Source: Marthasterias glacialis (taxonomy: Eukaryota; Echinodermata; Asteroidea; Forcipulatida; Asteriidae). From it: DNA of 64,000 bases. The DNA lies in contig OU452229.1 in assembly GCA_911728455.2 (NCBI GenBank), forward strand, positions 14,852,076-14,916,075. The letters are read 5' to 3'. Shown here piece by piece: positions 60,130 to 64,000 of this stretch. The translations under genes and the position numbers were made by a program. Under the pieces are notes generated by a model that saw only the letters and a program-made list of their open reading frames with translations, made no database searches and was not told where the DNA came from. Numbering within the stretch: the stretch's first letter is position 1; the number at the start of each line of letters is the position of its first letter.

Positions 60130-60400
60130 TACCAAAGATTATAGAGCGCCGAAGGCGCAAGATGGGAACTCAGGCTGAATTATGTGAATTCCCACTGGAC
60201 GCTATTTTCGCAAGGAACTCTTTTGATACAACAATAGATCAGCACGGGTCAATGCGGACAATGACATCAATGGTGTAAAAAATATTCACTTGCTAAAATG
60301 GCGCCCATGCGTATTTCACGTTCTTACAATAGATACGGCTCCGGTTCCCTATATTGCGCCTTGGGCGCTCTAAAATCTTCGGTCCTGGCCAACCTGTTGT
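60130..60400. mobile_element. Inverted-repeat element with GAGCGCC ends
   Basis: AAGATTATAGAGCGCCGAAG with GCGCAAGATGGGAAC on the left; its complement (GTTCCCTATATTGCGCC, GGGCGCTCTAAAATCTTC) lies at 60346-60381. Probably a MITE or a pair of LINE tails. Confidence 0.5.
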
Positions 60401-60829
60401 AAGTTGAGACTATCCTAACCCAAGCAACTTCTGAACCTCCCAAAGTCAAAAACATTTTACCCACAAGAAGGCAAAATTTCCCCCTGCCACTCCTTTCTAA
60501 ACACGACCTCAGCACCCCTAGACGATCTCTAGAGGAGGTACCAATCAGCAGCTTTCTTGTATCTGCACCTGTACAATGTAATACGGCGGGACCGAAGTGT
60601 AAGGGCCATATTGCATTTTTGTTTTACTCAATCACTATATCGCAGTTGGACATAAATATTAAGACCACGTGACGAGATAACATTATAATCAGCCCATAAG
60701 GCATTCTTTCATTTCATGCCATGCTTGTTCAACATCCTTTTGAGCAACAACGTCGTTGCTTATTGAAACGTGATCTAAATAAAGCCACTTAATCGACTTT
60801 AATTAATCTCAACCTTTCCCCACACTGAT

Positions 60830-60901
60830 CAATTATCGGTCGATGTTCGATACGTTGTCAGTTGATACATTATCCATCGACAGGTGATACATCATCGGTT
60901 A

Positions 60902-60932
<31 letters not shown>

Positions 60933-61355
60933 TTTACATTATCAGTCGACAGGTGATATATTATTGGTAAGAGTTTTTTGTAATTACATTATCCATCAAC
61001 ATGTGATACGTTATTGGTAATAAATTATACTACACTATCGATCAATTTGTGATATGTTATCGGTTGGTGATACTGTATCGGTCAATCGTGATACATTATC
61101 GATTGGTGACTACATTAACGCTACTACATTTTCGGTTGTAACAACAACCGATGATGTACTCGGATAACGTATCACCTACCGATCGGTCGATGTTCGATAC
61201 GTTGTCGGTTGATACATTATCCCTCGACAGGTTTTACATTATCGTTTAGATATCCTACACTATCGGTCACCTTGTCGGTTGATGATAAAGCATCGGTCAA
61301 TTTGTGATACATTATCGGTTGGTGATACGTTATCCGTTGGCTACACTATTTGTTG
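60830..61355 (+). repeat. Degenerate array of GATACATTATCGGT-type units
   Basis: More than 20 partial units containing TTATCGGT, GTGATAC or CGACAGGTG words, with an (AT)n insert at 60901-60923. A higher-order repeat of about 345 bp is visible: GGTCGATGTTCGATACGTTG occurs at 60838 and again near 61183. Confidence 0.85.
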
Positions 61356-61565
61356 TAACACCATCCAAGGGCTATGGTGTCTTGTCTTGCTTCATACTCT
61401 AGTTATGAAACGCAGTAGTTGTTTTGGGAGCTTGGCAGCTTGTATGAAGCCTAATGTAACTCATGCTGTTAGCCATGTACTTCATATATTGTATAATAGT
61501 TTGTACTTCACTTGACGGGATCAAAAGAAGTGGAAATGTTTACGCTTTATTGCGTTTTGGGTGAG

Positions 61566-61989
<424 letters not shown>

Positions 61990-62104
61990 AATTTGAGTGC
62001 GTGTGGTGGGATCTGAATTGGGGAGAGGGGGTCGGTGATGGTTTGCGTCACTGTAAACCCTCTGTAAACCTCGATCCCATATATAAATATAGATATATTT
62101 GTAT

Positions 62105-62240
62105 AAATTAAGAATGATGCCGGACTCGAACCCACGACATCTCGAATATCGTACGAGCGCTCTATATAAATAATAAAACTAGTAGGGTGATGGCCTTAGC
62201 TTTCGATCCAAACCGGATCTTCGTCAGAGGAAAAAACAAG
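62105..62240 (-). mobile_element. SINE fragment with B-box and hairpin motif
   Basis: Minus strand: CTGACGAAGATCCGGTTTGG at 62225-62206, running on through ATCGAAAGC, then GGTTCGAGTCC (perfect B-box, about 62130-62120). No A-box remains at the expected distance. Confidence 0.55.
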
Positions 62241-62439
62241 CACAAACATAAAAACGAATCCATTTATAGAAAAAAAGGAGTAGGCCCTATAGGGAATTTA
62301 GAGAAGCAAAAGTACACGACTGGCTTGTTTTCGGAAAAAAAGAAGTTGTAATCCCAAAGCTCATTCATAAAAAGGTACACTACAACTAACAATGTATGAA
62401 ATATTTTCCCAATTTGGGAGTTGAACCAAAAAAAATTGA

Positions 62440-62510
62440 CTGGAGTGAGATATAAACCTGCGACCACCGGCTATACATAACCGACACTCTACCAACTGAG
62501 TTACCCATGT
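62440..62510 (-). mobile_element. tRNA-derived SINE head, degraded B-box
   Basis: Minus strand TAACTCAGTTGG (A-box-like) and GGTTTATATCT (decayed B-box) are 33 bp apart, the tRNA spacing. The D stem ACTC/GAGT pairs. Confidence 0.65.
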
Positions 62511-62679
62511 TGGCTGCCTCCCTATTTTGTCAAAATCTTTGTTCGGGTGCACATGTAATATTGTCGAAGAAGAGTGAATGTTATTTGACGAACCTAAATC
62601 CCACATTGCTTATTTTGATTATACTACGGCAATCAAAGGCATGCACATGTACTTGAACGAGCACTTAATCCTTCTTTCT

Positions 62680-62925
62680 CAATGTAGAGAGTGACAATTT
62701 TACTCGCTTGCCAGAGTGGTGTCAGTTTGGCTTTTTTGAGAGTGAAACTCACTCTTCACCACCCTTTTTGAGTGAAATGAGAAGAGTGAATTTTACTCTG
62801 AATCTAGTGAAAATACATGTTTTTCACTCTAAAAAGAGTTGTCCGCCATATGGCTCCTTGCAAGTGGCGGACAAAAAAAGGTGGTTTTTCACTCTTTTAC
62901 ATTTAGAGAGTTGACAAAACATAAA
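62680..62925. mobile_element. GAGTGA/TCACTC-rich element
   Basis: Bounded by ATGTAGAGAGTGACAA and CATTTAGAGAGTTGACAAA. It holds many GAGTGA, TCACTC and CACTCT words in both orientations plus GTTGTCCGCCATATGG. Non-coding. Confidence 0.55.
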
Positions 62926-64000
62926 CGTTTTGCACTGTTTTACTAAGACGGGACCAAATAATTCGATGAAAACTCACATTGGTTGTTTGGTGTGTTTATT
63001 GAAAACTAGGGGGGAAATGAATTTACTCTTTCAAAAAGCAATTATGCATCCTACATTTAACACCTTACAAATCCCATGGTGGGAAGATTCCCCGCGTGGT
63101 ATTCCCCAAAATGAACAATCGTGTTACATACATTCAACAATAACCAACATCCACCATATAGGCTTATGTTCTAGTATAAGTTCAGATTCCTCACTGAATC
63201 TAAATTACAGGCTATAATGGTCGTGACTAAGCGACTTGCTAAGAGGGTCTGGACACAGTCATCCGAGCCTTTAACAGTCAGTGTTGATCAGTCGTGTCAA
63301 TCGTTCCCCGTGTTGTCTTGCAAAGAAGACGGGGAGTCAGGCTTAACTTCCGGAAAGGACTCGTGAGATTAGAATTGTTTAGGGCAATCACGGTTGTTGG
63401 CCAAAGTCATAAAGTGTACACATTGCCTCAGATTGAGAAATCAACATCTTTCCGTAATTTGTCATTAATTTATTTATTTTTATAGTTTTAAATGTTTTGT
63501 GGTATACATTTTTTTTTATCGTTGCTTCCTTTAAAATATCGCCATATCCACTTTCAAAGTGAGGCTTGATTAAATGAAATGTATTCACATGGTTGTGAGT
63601 ATAAAGGCAGGATACTGACATGCAAATGTTCAAGCGATTATACGATGACTAAGAGCATAGTGGTGTGAATGAAGCAACGGTTTAATTTGAAATTGCAATA
63701 TAAAAAACACAGACACTAGACTGTAAACACGAGAAGAAAACACTGCACAAAATTGGGGCAAATGGGGTCAAACAATTAACGCCAAAATTGACTAAAGTCC
63801 CCGACACCTGCCCTGGAATAGTCATTACAACAAAACGGAAATGACATTCTGATAAAATTGATGTTATAAAATTATCATGTCACTGACAGGTGAAAGTGTT
63901 ATAAAGTGAGCAAACAATTTTTGTGTGTGCATGTATACATGTCATAACTGTTCTGATGACGATGTATACTTTGCATTGTTCTAATATCTTGTCATCTAAT
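62926..64000. other. No gene supported
   Basis: Short frames only; none recognised. Confidence 0.4.

Overview
The window is eukaryotic, AT-rich and intron-rich, and most of it is repeat-derived. Three things point to a marine deuterostome invertebrate, probably an echinoderm (inferred, not proven): frequent TAGGCCTA-type words, tRNA-derived SINEs, and repeat families ending in GGGCCCAATTTCATAG, CATAGGCGTA or CACTGCAAAA. There are no operons, no bacterial genes and no CRISPR array.

The one gene I can reconstruct completely is EXOSC1/CSL4, the RNA-exosome cap subunit. It lies on the minus strand in six coding exons between 51020 and 41257. The exons join to 594 nt (197 aa plus stop) with every junction in phase. 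About 0.6 kb of coding sequence is spread over 9.8 kb. Its introns hold a near-perfect 691-bp palindrome and a smaller fold-back (intron 1), tandem repeats (intron 3), and a LINE remnant, a MITE and a G-rich minisatellite (intron 5).

Layout. 1-840: 47-bp minisatellite. 1255-2236: 92-bp minisatellite. 2.2-16.2 kb: non-coding, with three MITE or SINE copies. 16348-16513: an orphan 3'-terminal coding exon (minus) with a poly(A) signal. 16.5-33.8 kb: non-coding apart from a SINE-like repeat, a possible promoter near 19.6-20.1 kb, one possible exon near 25.4 kb and a 350-bp pyrimidine block at 27.75-28.1 kb. 33.86-35.87 kb: a recent 197-bp duplication, one copy of which carries a 1,434-bp CACT-ended transposon while the other keeps the empty site. 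36.16-36.39 kb: fold-back element. 38.75-39.06 kb: GTCCGACA tandem repeat. 41.26-51.02 kb: EXOSC1. 51.7-55.9 kb: two possible plus-strand exons and one unexplained long minus-strand ORF. 58.4-60.0 kb: dead LINE with a 189-bp MITE inserted. 60.8-61.4 kb: ATCGGT repeat array. 61566-61989: 424-bp GTT microsatellite. 62.1-62.9 kb: SINE pieces and a GAGTGA-rich element.

Most other short ORFs are chance frames in repeats. The clearest biological stories are the transposon insertion with its empty-site control, the large hairpin inside EXOSC1 intron 1, the transposon nested in a LINE, and scattered hairpin motifs resembling hammerhead cores.
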